64,000 bases of DNA from Phycisphaerae bacterium (GTDB taxonomy: Bacteria > Planctomycetota > Phycisphaerae > UBA1845), in contig JAJVHU010000030.1 in NCBI GenBank assembly GCA_022072505.1, forward strand, positions 1-64,000, in the 5' to 3' direction. Position 1 is the first letter of the stretch, and each line of letters starts with the position of its first letter. The notes beneath the pieces are model-generated. The model saw nothing but the letters and a program-made list of their open reading frames with translations, did no database searches and was not told where the DNA came from. Below, in pieces: positions 34,183-43,281 of this stretch. The position numbers and the translations under genes are program-made.

Positions 34183-35202
34183 CTACGCGCAGTCAGATGG
34201 GCGATCGAACACCCGGTTCGGCGCCGTGCCCGCCGCGAGCGCGCCACACTCGGGACAGACGCCCGAGGTGTTGCCCGTCAGGTTGTACCCGCAGGCGGTG
34301 CAGCGCGGGGCGTCATCCGGGTAGACCGGCTCGCGCGACACGAGAATGAACGCCGCGGTGACGACCGCCACGTACATCAGCGGCGTCGACAGATACGCGG
34401 CCTTGTCGAAGAAGCCGAAAAGCATACCCCCGTACCACATCGAGACGGCGCTGAACGCCGATCCGCCAACGACCAGGATCGCCAGTATCCCCAGGTAGAT
34501 CCGCGCGCCGCGCGGACGCTTGACCAGGCCCAGCACCAGCAGCCCCGTCACTGCAAAGCCCAACCCCGGGGCGAGCACGCGATGTTTGACATAACCCCAC
34601 GGGAACCGCCCGAGCATCGCAAGGCCGCCAAGTTCCGTCGTCGCCTCAATCCCGGACTGCACAGCCGCCCCGGCCAGCGTCGCCGCCATGAAAGCCCGCA
34701 ACGGTCGCCGAAACGTGTCCGCGCGCCCCGCGAACCACAACCACGCCAGCGGAACGCTTCCAGCGCTCAGCAAGCCGATGATGTCCAACATTCGTTCGGA
34801 CGCGCTCATGTCCGCATTGTCGGTGATCGACCACCACACCCCCGCATTAAGCACGTTTTCCGCGAGGACGCCTAACGCGTAGATCATCAGAACCGCCGTT
34901 GCCCGGTTCGGCCGCAGAGCGACCGCGACGCCCAACGCGAAAGCGAAGGCGGCATGTCCTTCGCGCACGAGCACGTAACCTTTGCAAAGGAGCGTCCAGT
35001 CGTCGGGCGCGCCGCCCGTCCGAATGAGCCTGGCCAGCGAAAACCGCAAAGGATCGGACCTCGAGAGAATCTCGAACGTCGTTCGCGCCGCCCCGCACAG
35101 GCTCGCCGCAAGCAGCCCGACCACCAGCAACCAAGCCCAGACGATCGGCCCGCGTGGACCGGCGGGCAACCGCTCATGCGCTGGTCCTCCCTTCTCGTTC
35201 AC
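34183..35202 (-). CDS. Multi-pass membrane protein with C-terminal zinc ribbon
   Basis: 339 aa from GTG with ggagg about 9 nt upstream; a longer reading is an antisense frame of the Rieske gene. About eight membrane helices (WAWLLVVGLLAASLCG, AFAFALGVAVAL, LAGAAVQSGIEA and others). The C-terminus has a C4 ribbon, CTACGYNLTGNTSGVCPECG. The ribbon is the same kind as at 25059 and is typical of Planctomycetota. Function unknown. Confidence 0.75.
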   Translation of the reverse strand: MNEKGGPAHERLPAGPRGPIVWAWLLVVGLLAASLCGAARTTFEILSRSDPLRFSLARLIRTGGAPDDWTLLCKGYVLVREGHAAFAFALGVAVALRPNRATAVLMIYALGVLAENVLNAGVWWSITDNADMSASERMLDIIGLLSAGSVPLAWLWFAGRADTFRRPLRAFMAATLAGAAVQSGIEATTELGGLAMLGRFPWGYVKHRVLAPGLGFAVTGLLVLGLVKRPRGARIYLGILAILVVGGSAFSAVSMWYGGMLFGFFDKAAYLSTPLMYVAVVTAAFILVSREPVYPDDAPRCTACGYNLTGNTSGVCPECGALAAGTAPNRVFDRPSDCA

Positions 35203-35252
35203 GTCGCCGCGCCTCCGATTGCGTCTGCGTCGCGGAAGCCCCCGCGTGGTTC

Positions 35253-36359
35253 TCAGCGCCCCGCCTCGCGGGTCACGTCCGCGTGCAGCAGGCGGTGGAA
35301 CAGGTGCTCCCCGCCCTCGCGGCGGACGCACAGCCGGCCCACGTCGTAGGCCCGCGAGTGCAGGCCGCGCTGCACGGACTGGCAGATCGCGATGTCCTCG
35401 TCCTGAATCCGGTCCGCGACGGCGATGCTGCGGCGGTGCTCGTCGTCGCCGCCGCCCTCGAAGTAGAAGTCGAAGATCACGCGGCAGCGGTCCACCCCCA
35501 GCGGAAACACCAGGTTGGTGTCCATGTAACCCGCGTACCAGTTGAGCATGAAGTTCGGGTGCAGCCAGAAGTAGTACGCCATCGCGCCGCCGCGGACCGA
35601 GGCCGTGTCGCCTTCGCCGCCCTCCGCCGTGATCGGGCTGGATTGAAGGCAATACCGGTCCTCGCACTCGACGCGGTACTCGCTGTAGGACAGCACGCTG
35701 CCCAACCCCTTGTGAATGTGCGGCACGTGGTAGCCGCCGTCGAGGTAGTTGTCCACGAACACCTTCCAGTTGCACGCCAGGTCGTACGTCTTCCGCTCAA
35801 TGAAGCGCAGCGACGCGAGGTTCAGCGGCGCGACGCGCCCAGCCATCCGCCCCAGATGATCCGCCAGCGACGGCGCGGCGGGGTCGAGGCAGACGAACAC
35901 GAGGCCTTCCCACGTCTCGACCCGCGCGGGGACGAGTCCGTTCTCCGCGCGGTTGAAGTTCAGAACCCCGTCGAACTCGGGCACGCCCTTGAGTTCTCCG
36001 TTCAGGGCGTAGGTCCACCCGTGATAGGGACACTTCAGCGCCTTGAGGCTGCCGCACGGCTGATCGACGACGGCCGCGGCGTGATGCCGGCAGACGTTGA
36101 AGAACGCACGCAGGACGCGGTCGTTGCCGCGAACGACGACGATCGGCTCGCCGGCGATGTCCGCCGTGACAAACGACCCGGGCTCCGCGAGTTGATCCGC
36201 GCGGGCGACATGCTGCCACGTCGCGTGAAAGACGGCGCGACGCTCGCGCTCGGCGAACGCGGGATCGGTGTACCAGGCGCCAGGGATCGTCGAGGCCTCG
36301 GCGAGGGGTCGCGTCGGGTCGTAAGCCGCGACGAGGGTGTCCAGATTGAGGTTCTTCAT
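35253..36359 (-). CDS. Rieske non-haem iron oxygenase, alpha subunit type
   Basis: 368 aa. The Rieske [2Fe-2S] ligands lie in CRHHAAAV and CPYHGWTY (Cys-x-His then Cys-x2-His). The mononuclear iron site is DNYLDGGYHVPHIHKG, with Asp and two His. This is the choline-monooxygenase/ring-hydroxylating dioxygenase superfamily. No ferredoxin, reductase or beta-subunit gene is adjacent, so electron donors must be encoded elsewhere. The substrate is unknown. Confidence 0.92.
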   Translation of the reverse strand: MKNLNLDTLVAAYDPTRPLAEASTIPGAWYTDPAFAERERRAVFHATWQHVARADQLAEPGSFVTADIAGEPIVVVRGNDRVLRAFFNVCRHHAAAVVDQPCGSLKALKCPYHGWTYALNGELKGVPEFDGVLNFNRAENGLVPARVETWEGLVFVCLDPAAPSLADHLGRMAGRVAPLNLASLRFIERKTYDLACNWKVFVDNYLDGGYHVPHIHKGLGSVLSYSEYRVECEDRYCLQSSPITAEGGEGDTASVRGGAMAYYFWLHPNFMLNWYAGYMDTNLVFPLGVDRCRVIFDFYFEGGGDDEHRRSIAVADRIQDEDIAICQSVQRGLHSRAYDVGRLCVRREGGEHLFHRLLHADVTREAGR

Positions 36360-36447
36360 GCGGCCCTCCGGGGATTGTCGCTTTCAGGGCGCGCGGAGGG
36401 TTCGTCGTTTCTTGTCGCGTCCGCGCGTCGCGCCGTCATTGTTAACG

Positions 36448-36477
36448 TTGACGGGGCGTCGCGTCCACCGCTAGCAT
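36448..36477 (+). promoter_or_regulatory. Candidate sigma-70-type promoter for the TolC-family gene
   Basis: TTGACG at 36448-36453 and TAGCAT at 36472-36477 with an 18-nt spacer. The gene start lies about 205 nt downstream. The 320-bp gap contains no other feature. Confidence 0.35.
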
Positions 36478-36681
36478 CCCCCCCGCAAAGGTTCACGAGC
36501 GCGCCGGCGCGGCGGGCGTCGCGGACCGGCTTGCCCCACCCTTCGGGCGATGTCCGCGGGGGTTCGGGGGAGTGAGGCATCAGCAGCGGGCGCGATCGAC
36601 GCGCCGGTCTACGCAGGGAGGTCGGTCGTATCAGGTCGCCTGCCCGTGAAGGCGGACTCAACAATTCAGGTGGATCGTCAC

Positions 36682-38475
36682 ATGACCTTGACACGGTGGT
36701 TCAGAACCCGCTCAGACGGCTCGAAACGCCCACTCTCTTGCGGTCGCGGCTCGGCGCGGCGCCGAGGGCTTCATTCGTGGATCATCGGCGGAACGATGCT
36801 GGCGAGCGCCGCAGGCGCCGTGGCGCAGGAGGAACCCGTCACGCGCGTGTCCGTCGAAGTCGCCGGTCGGCAGGAGGAGTCGCAGTCCGCGGAGCCCGTC
36901 ACCGAAGCGCTGGATGTCGACCGCGTCCTCCGGCAGATCATCCCTCCCCACCGGATGGACGAATACGGCGAACCCGATGTTCGCGACGGGGACAAGCCCG
37001 ACCCCGCGTATTATGAACGCCTGCTCAATCGCGTCGCGCACGTCCGCAGACCGGTGCAGGTGCGCCTGACGATCGAGGACGTGCTGGAGCGCGTTCTGCG
37101 GCACAACTTCGCTCTCGACGTGGCCCGTTACAACCCGGCGATCGAGGCGACGCGCCTTGTCGAGGCTGAGGCGTTGTTCGACGCCTCGCTCTACTCCAAC
37201 ATCAGCAAGCTCATCCAGGACCGCCCCTCGGGATCGCAGCTTTCCGCGACGGACTTCGACCGGTTCTCCTGGGAGACCGGCGTGCGCAAGCTCCTGCCCG
37301 GCGGGATGCGCGTCAACACCAGTTACAGCCTGGAGCGTCAGTCGACGAGCCTCGCGTTTCAGCAGCTCAATCCGCAGTACTTCAGCCAGCTCAACCTCGG
37401 CTTCCAGCAGCCGTTGCTGCGCGGATTCGGCATTGATTACAACCGCTCGGCGATCGTCGTGGCGTCGCACGGGCAGCGCATCGCCGATCATCAGTACCGC
37501 GAGCAGGTCCGCGATGTCGTGCGGCAGGTCGAGGCGACGTTCTGGCGTCTCGTGCAGGCGCGCGGAGAAGTCGTCATCTCCGCCCGTCTCCTCGAAAAAT
37601 TCGAGAGCATCTACGACTTCCTCGAAAAGCGGAAGGACTTCGACGTCAACAAGATCCAGCTTGAGGACACCAAGGCGAACCTCGAGACGACGCGGGCGGA
37701 GTTCCTGCGCATCCTCTCCGCCGTGCGCAACGCCGAGGACGCGCTGATCGCGCTGATGAACGATCCGGAGTTGAACCTCGGCAACGAGATCGAGATCATT
37801 CCGGAGGGGATTCCCGTCTACCCCCGCATCGTCGTGGACCGCATCGGCGAGCTTCAGACCGCGCTCGAAAGTCGCACCGAGATCAAGTCCGCCCAGCTCG
37901 CGGTCGTCAACGCGGCGATCGGCGTCGGACAGGCGCGCAACGAACTGCTCCCCCGGCTCGACCTGACGTTCAACTACGCCGTGGACGGCCTCGGAAAAAG
38001 CGCCGACCGCTCCTTTGATGAAGTAACGAAGCACGATTTCACGGAGTACTCGATCGGCGTCGAGTTCGAGATCCCGATCGGCAACCGCGCCGCAAAGGCG
38101 CGGCATCAACGCGCCCGCCTCACGCTCGCGCAGGCCGAGGCGGAGTTGAAACGCCGCACCGAGCAGGTCATCACCGAGGTCAACGTCTCCGTCCGCAACC
38201 TTGAGACGAACTGGGCGGTCATTCTTCCGCGGCTGGAGTCCGTCGAGGCCGGGGTCCGCCAGGTCGAGGCGATCGACGCCCGCGCGGAGCGCAAGGACTA
38301 CGCCCAGCTCAACGCCGAACTCGGGGCGCACAACGGGCTCGCCGCCGGTCGCCGTCAGCTCCTTCAGGCGCTCGTCGATTATTACCTCGCCGTGATCGAC
38401 CTGGAGCGCGCCAAGGGCACGCTGCTGGAATACAACAACATCGTGCTCGTGCCGGTCGAGAACGAAGGCCCGTGA
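36682..38475 (+). CDS. TolC-family outer-membrane efflux protein
   Basis: 597 aa from ATG with aggtgg upstream. The N-terminus ends in a possible signal peptide (WIIGGTMLASAAGAVAQE). The body is two long helical hairpin repeats (VLRHNFALDVARYNPAIE..., and later QTALESRTEIKSAQLAVVNA, then IGVGQARNELLPRLDLTF), characteristic of TolC. It would form an outer-membrane channel for efflux or type I secretion; no inner-membrane pump gene is next to it. The first 30 codons contain a sequence resembling the dispersed family 2 repeat, so the start should be treated with care. Confidence 0.88.
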   Translation: MTLTRWFRTRSDGSKRPLSCGRGSARRRGLHSWIIGGTMLASAAGAVAQEEPVTRVSVEVAGRQEESQSAEPVTEALDVDRVLRQIIPPHRMDEYGEPDVRDGDKPDPAYYERLLNRVAHVRRPVQVRLTIEDVLERVLRHNFALDVARYNPAIEATRLVEAEALFDASLYSNISKLIQDRPSGSQLSATDFDRFSWETGVRKLLPGGMRVNTSYSLERQSTSLAFQQLNPQYFSQLNLGFQQPLLRGFGIDYNRSAIVVASHGQRIADHQYREQVRDVVRQVEATFWRLVQARGEVVISARLLEKFESIYDFLEKRKDFDVNKIQLEDTKANLETTRAEFLRILSAVRNAEDALIALMNDPELNLGNEIEIIPEGIPVYPRIVVDRIGELQTALESRTEIKSAQLAVVNAAIGVGQARNELLPRLDLTFNYAVDGLGKSADRSFDEVTKHDFTEYSIGVEFEIPIGNRAAKARHQRARLTLAQAEAELKRRTEQVITEVNVSVRNLETNWAVILPRLESVEAGVRQVEAIDARAERKDYAQLNAELGAHNGLAAGRRQLLQALVDYYLAVIDLERAKGTLLEYNNIVLVPVENEGP

Positions 38476-38502
38476 GGAACGCCGGCGACGCATCCGCCTC
38501 GC

Positions 38503-39210
38503 TCAATCCCGCCGGGAGCGCAGGCGCCACAAATCCGCCAGCACGTTCAGCGAATCCCGCACCGTGCGCACCCGGCTGTCCGGGTTATTGCGCCAGACAA
38601 CCCCGACTTCGCGGATGCGGAGCCCGCGCCGCCGGGCGAGTTGCAGCGCCTCGCAGTCGAACGCGAACCCCTCGGTCCGAACGTCGGGGAAGACGCTCCG
38701 CGCCGCGTGCCGGGTGAACAACTTGAAACCGCACTGGGTGTCGAGAATGTCCGGCAGCAGGATGCGCCGTCGCAGCGCCCGGAACGTCCGCTCCATCATT
38801 CTCCGCCGCAGCGGCTGAGGAGGGTCGAGAACCGAATCCGGCATCCGTCGTGAGCCGATGACGACGTCGTATCCCGCATTGATCCAGGGAAGGAGCTTGC
38901 CGACCTCAGACAGCGGCGCCGACAGATCAGCGTCGGTCATCAGGATCGCCCCGCCCGACGCCGCAAGCATCCCGTCGCGCACGCACGCGCCTTTGCCCCG
39001 GTGCGAGGCGGCGCGGATGACGCGGAGCCACGCCGCTGCGTGCTCCGCGGCGTAGGTCTCGACGTAACCGGCCGTCCCGTCCGTACTGCCGTCATCCACC
39101 ACGATCGCCTCCGCGACGACCCCGTCGCGGACGTGACCCGCCAGCGAGTCAAGCGATCGCCGGATGCGCGAAGCTTCGTTGTACGCCGGGATGACCACCG
39201 AGAGCTGCAT
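38503..39210 (-). CDS. GT2 family glycosyltransferase
   Basis: 235 aa. GT-A fold motifs: VVIPAYNEASRI, the Asp pair in VVDDGSTDGT, and DADLSAP as the DxD. The C-terminal RNNPDSRVRTV is typical of dolichyl-phosphate glucosyl/mannosyl-transferase-like enzymes that load sugar onto a lipid carrier. It may supply the GT39-type enzyme elsewhere. No membrane segments. Convergent with the TolC-family gene. Confidence 0.88.
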   Translation of the reverse strand: MQLSVVIPAYNEASRIRRSLDSLAGHVRDGVVAEAIVVDDGSTDGTAGYVETYAAEHAAAWLRVIRAASHRGKGACVRDGMLAASGGAILMTDADLSAPLSEVGKLLPWINAGYDVVIGSRRMPDSVLDPPQPLRRRMMERTFRALRRRILLPDILDTQCGFKLFTRHAARSVFPDVRTEGFAFDCEALQLARRRGLRIREVGVVWRNNPDSRVRTVRDSLNVLADLWRLRSRRD

Positions 39211-39222
39211 CTGGATGTTCGT

Positions 39223-39603
39223 TCAATCCGGCGGCGGATCCGCGGGATCTTCCTCGGAGGCCTCCGGAGGCGCCGCTCCCGGTCGCGGCGACCCGCGCAT
39301 CAGGAGCCCCTGCGCCGCAATCCACGCCGCCAGCGCCGCGCCCACGCCGCAGCCGCGCAGCCACGGCGGGATCGACAGGGGAACGATCCACCAGCCCCAG
39401 CACGCGCTGACGCCGCTGAGCGTGAACATCGCCGCCAGCAGCACGCCGGCGGCCGCGCGATCGCGCATCACGAGCCCGGCGCCCGGAACGAGAACGTTGG
39501 CGATCCACGCGGATGCCCCCGGCTTTCCGGAGATCCGCCGCGGCGTTCGGCCGGGTTCCGTCGCGGCTTGAATCTGTGCGCGCCCGTCGGATAATGCCCG
39601 CAT
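39223..39603 (-). CDS. Small membrane protein, unknown function
   Basis: 126 aa. Three hydrophobic segments are visible (ANVLVPGAGLVM, AAGVLLAAMFTLSGV, CGVGAALAAWIAAQG). The tail is Pro/Glu-rich (PPEASEEDPADPPPD). It follows the GT2 gene in the same strand's upstream direction, with 12 bp between. Its ATG at 39603 shares a CATG palindrome with the divergent gene at 39602. An in-frame ATG at 39612 is a longer alternative. Confidence 0.6.
   Translation of the reverse strand: MRALSDGRAQIQAATEPGRTPRRISGKPGASAWIANVLVPGAGLVMRDRAAAGVLLAAMFTLSGVSACWGWWIVPLSIPPWLRGCGVGAALAAWIAAQGLLMRGSPRPGAAPPEASEEDPADPPPD
39590..39595 (+). promoter_or_regulatory. Candidate -10 box of the 39602 lipoprotein gene
   Basis: GATAAT ends 6 nt before the ATG; the next bases are gcccgc. 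No Shine-Dalgarno is visible. It lies inside the divergent gene's coding region. Confidence 0.4.
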
Positions 39604-40192
39604 GAGGCGCAAGAATACCGCAGCAACCCGATCTCCGCGAGGCGTGACGACGTGCGTCGCCGCCGCGCTGACCGTCTTCGCCGCGTTCTCCGGCGGGTGT
39701 CAGACTGGCGGCGCGTCCACCGCGAATTTCGCCGTCAGGCCTGTGCCCGGCGCCGACGAGGGGGGGGCGTTTCAGGCCGCGCGCGACGCGATGCTCGGAC
39801 TCGGATTTCAGATCGCGCTGGCCGAGCCCGACCGCGGTCGGCTGGAAAGCGCCCCGGCTCAGGAGGAGGAGCTGGAGTTCGCCGCCCGCAGCCGGACGCA
39901 CGAGACAGGCCGGCGGCAGCGGCGCGTCGCCTCCGTGCGGATCGAGACGGCGGACGGGGACGTCAAAGTGTTCTGCCGCGTCGAAATTCAGGAGCCTTCG
40001 ACGGAAGCACACCGCTTCCGCGCGTCGGTGGACTCCTCGCTGGACCGCCCGGGCGAGACGCCGATCGACCGCGACGCCGCCACTACGCCTGATCAGAACA
40101 CCGTCTGGCGCACGATCGGACGCGACCGCGACCTCGAACGCTCGATCCTCGACGCCGTGACCCAGCTCGCCGGCGCATCGGTGGAGCAATAA
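39602..40192 (+). CDS. Small lipoprotein, unknown function
   Basis: 196 aa. Lipobox FSGGC with Cys36 after a hydrophobic segment (CVAAALTVFAAF). The mature protein has VRPVPGADEG, GLGFQIALAEPDRGRLESAP and a long beta-rich region. No family recognised. A GTG 14 codons downstream is an alternative start. Confidence 0.65.
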   Translation: MRRKNTAATRSPRGVTTCVAAALTVFAAFSGGCQTGGASTANFAVRPVPGADEGGAFQAARDAMLGLGFQIALAEPDRGRLESAPAQEEELEFAARSRTHETGRRQRRVASVRIETADGDVKVFCRVEIQEPSTEAHRFRASVDSSLDRPGETPIDRDAATTPDQNTVWRTIGRDRDLERSILDAVTQLAGASVEQ

Positions 40193-40249
40193 CGCGCCTT
40201 CCCTGCGGAACCCTCCCTGAGTGGGTGCCGACATGGGGTTCACGCCAGG

Positions 40250-40978
40250 TTAGTCCCGGTGATGTTCCTCCTTGCGGGCCGCCCGGACCCGCTCGATCCC
40301 TTCAATCCCCTCGAGTCGCGCCAGTTCAGACAGGATCGCCCGGTGCGACCGGTGATAATGACAGTAGGTCAGCGTCAGCCGCTCCTTCCCGTCGACGGCC
40401 TCGACCGTCCACCGCGCGTCCGGGATCTCAAAGTCGTCAAGCACGTCGAGGATCCGGATGCGCGTCTTGCCGTCAGACCCGTCGTAGACGAGCCGACACT
40501 CCTGATAACGGCAGGCGCCCAGCGCCCGCTGGTGCAGACGCTGGATCACGGTGAGCACGCTGACCACCATCAACGTCAGCACCACCCCCGCCGCCGCGTA
40601 CCCGCCGCCCACCAGCACGCCGATCGACGCCATCACCCAGATCGTCGCCGCGGTCGTCAGACCCACAACGTTTCCGCGCTCGCGGATGATCGCGCCGGCG
40701 CCGAGAAACCCGATGCCGGTGACGATCTGCGCCGCGATGCGCGTCCGGTCTCCGCCGCCGTCGGCGGAAAGCTGCAGGGACGCGATCGTGAACAACGCGC
40801 TCCCCACGCAGATCAGCGTCAGCGTCCGCAGTCCCGCGGGCTTGTGCTTGAACTCCCGCTCCGCCCCGGCGATCAATCCGCAGAAGATCGAACTGATGAC
40901 GAGAATGACCCCCACCCATCGCGGGTCCAGCCCGGATTCATGAAGGTCGCCGCTGTATGTCCAGAACCACTCCGGCAT
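40250..40978 (-). CDS. MgtC/SapB-family membrane protein
   Basis: 242 aa. Four to five N-terminal helices with the family signature AGAEREFKHKPAGLRTLTLI and GIGFLGAGAIIRERG; the C-terminal 90 residues are a cytoplasmic ACT-like domain. MgtC-type proteins are linked to magnesium and acid stress and to inhibition of ATP synthase in some bacteria. It follows the oxidoreductase gene by 21 bp, so they are likely co-transcribed. Confidence 0.9.
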   Translation of the reverse strand: MPEWFWTYSGDLHESGLDPRWVGVILVISSIFCGLIAGAEREFKHKPAGLRTLTLICVGSALFTIASLQLSADGGGDRTRIAAQIVTGIGFLGAGAIIRERGNVVGLTTAATIWVMASIGVLVGGGYAAAGVVLTLMVVSVLTVIQRLHQRALGACRYQECRLVYDGSDGKTRIRILDVLDDFEIPDARWTVEAVDGKERLTLTYCHYHRSHRAILSELARLEGIEGIERVRAARKEEHHRD

Positions 40979-40999
40979 GTCGCCTCGCGCCGCAGCGCC

Positions 41000-43264
41000 T
41001 TAACACTGCTTCATCCGGTCCGCCACCGACGCCGCGCGCTTCCCCACGATCGGCAGCGCCACCGCGGGACGATCCTCTCCGGAAAGCGCCGCCGCTCCCG
41101 AGACCGTCACGCGCACGTGCTTGAATGCCGGGGTGCGCGACAGCGGATCCGCGTCGCGCGGCGCCAGCACGTTGGCCTCGGGATAATACATCGCCGCGCT
41201 GCCCGCGCGGATGTCGTAAGGCCTCGCCCGGACGATCAAACTTCCGACGACGCTCCGCACCACGACCGGTTGATCCGGGCGAAGCCCGCGCCCCGCAAGG
41301 TCCGCCGGGTTCATCAGGATCACGTCGCGGCGCTCCTGTCCGCGGTAAAGGTCGTCCTCATCATACACGACGGTGTTGAACTGTCCCTCGCTGCGCAACG
41401 TGATCAGACGCAATTCCCCCGCCGCGGACGGCGCCGGCGGGAGCGACGTCACATGAAACCGCGCCCGACCCGACGGCGTCGGGAACCGCGGCGCATGCAT
41501 CGTCCGTCCGGCGACGTGAAACTCCCGTCCGGCGTCGTCGATCGCCCCGATCTCCTCGTAACCCGGGATGATCTTCGCGATCGCCCGGCGGATCGTCCGG
41601 TGCTCCAGCATCGACCTCCAGTCCACCGCTCCGTCGTCGCCGAGCACCGCGCGCGCGAGGGTCGCGATCACCTCGACTTCGCCGCGCGGTCCGGGAAGTC
41701 GCTCGGGACCGCCTTCGCTGAGCCGCACGAAGTTGAACATCGACTCCTGCGTCGTCGCCTGTGACTCCTCGTCACGGGCCTTGACCGGCAGGATGATCGT
41801 CTCCTGCGCGCGACCCCACGCATGTCCCGTGTTCAACGTTGTGCTCAGGTAGACCGCGCTGTCCAGCCGTCGCATCGCTTCCGCCGTCCACCGGGCGTCC
41901 GGGTTGCTCCCGAAGAGATTGCCCCCGAGGCACCAGGCATGTCTGACCTCGCCCTGGTGCGCGGCTTCGAGGCAGGCGAGCGTGTCCAGCCCCCTCCGCT
42001 GCGGGACGCGGACGCCGAATTCCGACTCCAGCCGGCGCAGCACCTCCTCCTTCAGCTTCGGCGTGACTCCGACGGAACCGATCCCCTGAACATTGCTGTG
42101 TCCGCGGATCGGCAGGAGGCCTGCCCCGGGCCGTCCCACCATCCCGCGCATCATCGCCAGGTTCGCGATCGCGCGAACGTTGTCCACCCCGTGAAGGTGA
42201 TGCGTGATCCCCATCGTCCACGCGAAGACCGTCGCCTCCGACGCCGCGTACCTCCGCGCCGCCGCGTCGATCGTCGCGCGGTCCACCCCGCCGCTGGACT
42301 CGATCTCCTCCCACGATCGATGCCGAACGTCGGCGATGAACCTCTCGAACCCCTCGGCGCACGTCGTCACGAACTCTCGATCGATCGCGCCGAGTTCGTC
42401 GATCCGCTTCGCCAGCCCCGCCAGCACGCCGAGGTCGCCGCCCGCGTGAGGCTGAAGATACAGATCCGCGATCTTCGACCCGAAAAGCAGGCTGCGCCAG
42501 TCCGACGGCACGCTGAAGTTGACGAGCCCCGTCTCAACCAGCGGATTGACGACGATCACCTTCCCGCCGCGCCGCCGCAGCTCGACAAGCTGCCGCATCA
42601 GCCGCGGGTGGTTCGACGCCGGGTTCCCGCCGATCAGAAACAGGAGGTCGCACCGCCGCAAATCCTCCAGCTCGATCGTCGCCGTCCCGCTTCCGAAGGC
42701 GCTCGACAGCCCCACGCCGCTTGCCTGGTGGCAGTAATACGAGCAGTTGTTGACGTTGTTCGTGCCGAAAACGCGGGCGAACAATTGAAGCAGGAACCCC
42801 GCCTCGTTCGAGGACCGGCCGCTGAAGTAGAAGAAATGCTCGTCCGGCGCGTGCGTCCGAAGCAGCGCGACGCAGCAATCGATCGCTTCCTCCCAGGAAA
42901 TCACGCGGTAGCGATCGTCGCCGGGCGCGGCGCGGACCGGATCGGCGAGGCGGCCCACGTGCTCGAGTTCGCGCGGGCTGAACCGGCGGAGTTCATCAAA
43001 CCCGTACCGCTCGAAGAAGCGCGCCTCGACGCGCCCCTGCATGTCCGCCGCCATCGCCTGCATCGACTTCTTGCAGACTTCGGGAAACCGGCCGGATTCG
43101 TCGGTCATGCCCCCGAGCTGTCCGCCCATCCCCAGCGCGCACGTCTTGCAGGCGTTGCGCGTGCGCAGCGCGGCGTAGAACCGGCGCAACCCCCCCGCCC
43201 GCCGCGCCAGGCGCAGCGAGTACCGGATCGCCGCCCACCCTCCTCCGGTCCTGACGCGACTCAA
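41000..43264 (-). CDS. FdhF/YdeP-type molybdopterin oxidoreductase
   Basis: 754 aa from a TTG with ggagg 5 nt upstream (gcggaggcggaattg), 17 nt after the dacB stop. The N-terminus has C-x2-C (NACKTCALG) and a third Cys 24 residues later. Molybdopterin-binding motifs include NCSYYCHQASGVGLSS, where Cys may ligate the metal as in formate dehydrogenase alpha subunits, and GGNPASNHPRLM. The C-terminal domain (GQFNTVVYDEDDLYRGQERR) is the cofactor-binding MopB-CT region. YdeP-like members are linked to acid stress; substrate not known. No small subunit gene is adjacent. Confidence 0.88.
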   Translation of the reverse strand: MSRVRTGGGWAAIRYSLRLARRAGGLRRFYAALRTRNACKTCALGMGGQLGGMTDESGRFPEVCKKSMQAMAADMQGRVEARFFERYGFDELRRFSPRELEHVGRLADPVRAAPGDDRYRVISWEEAIDCCVALLRTHAPDEHFFYFSGRSSNEAGFLLQLFARVFGTNNVNNCSYYCHQASGVGLSSAFGSGTATIELEDLRRCDLLFLIGGNPASNHPRLMRQLVELRRRGGKVIVVNPLVETGLVNFSVPSDWRSLLFGSKIADLYLQPHAGGDLGVLAGLAKRIDELGAIDREFVTTCAEGFERFIADVRHRSWEEIESSGGVDRATIDAAARRYAASEATVFAWTMGITHHLHGVDNVRAIANLAMMRGMVGRPGAGLLPIRGHSNVQGIGSVGVTPKLKEEVLRRLESEFGVRVPQRRGLDTLACLEAAHQGEVRHAWCLGGNLFGSNPDARWTAEAMRRLDSAVYLSTTLNTGHAWGRAQETIILPVKARDEESQATTQESMFNFVRLSEGGPERLPGPRGEVEVIATLARAVLGDDGAVDWRSMLEHRTIRRAIAKIIPGYEEIGAIDDAGREFHVAGRTMHAPRFPTPSGRARFHVTSLPPAPSAAGELRLITLRSEGQFNTVVYDEDDLYRGQERRDVILMNPADLAGRGLRPDQPVVVRSVVGSLIVRARPYDIRAGSAAMYYPEANVLAPRDADPLSRTPAFKHVRVTVSGAAALSGEDRPAVALPIVGKRAASVADRMKQC

Positions 43265-43281
43265 TTCCGCCTCCGCTTCTT

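Noticed and set aside
35203-35775. N-terminal extension of the zinc-ribbon membrane protein
   Set aside because: It is a shifted-frame reading of the Rieske gene. A GTG with a ggagg site at 35202 gives a normal membrane protein.
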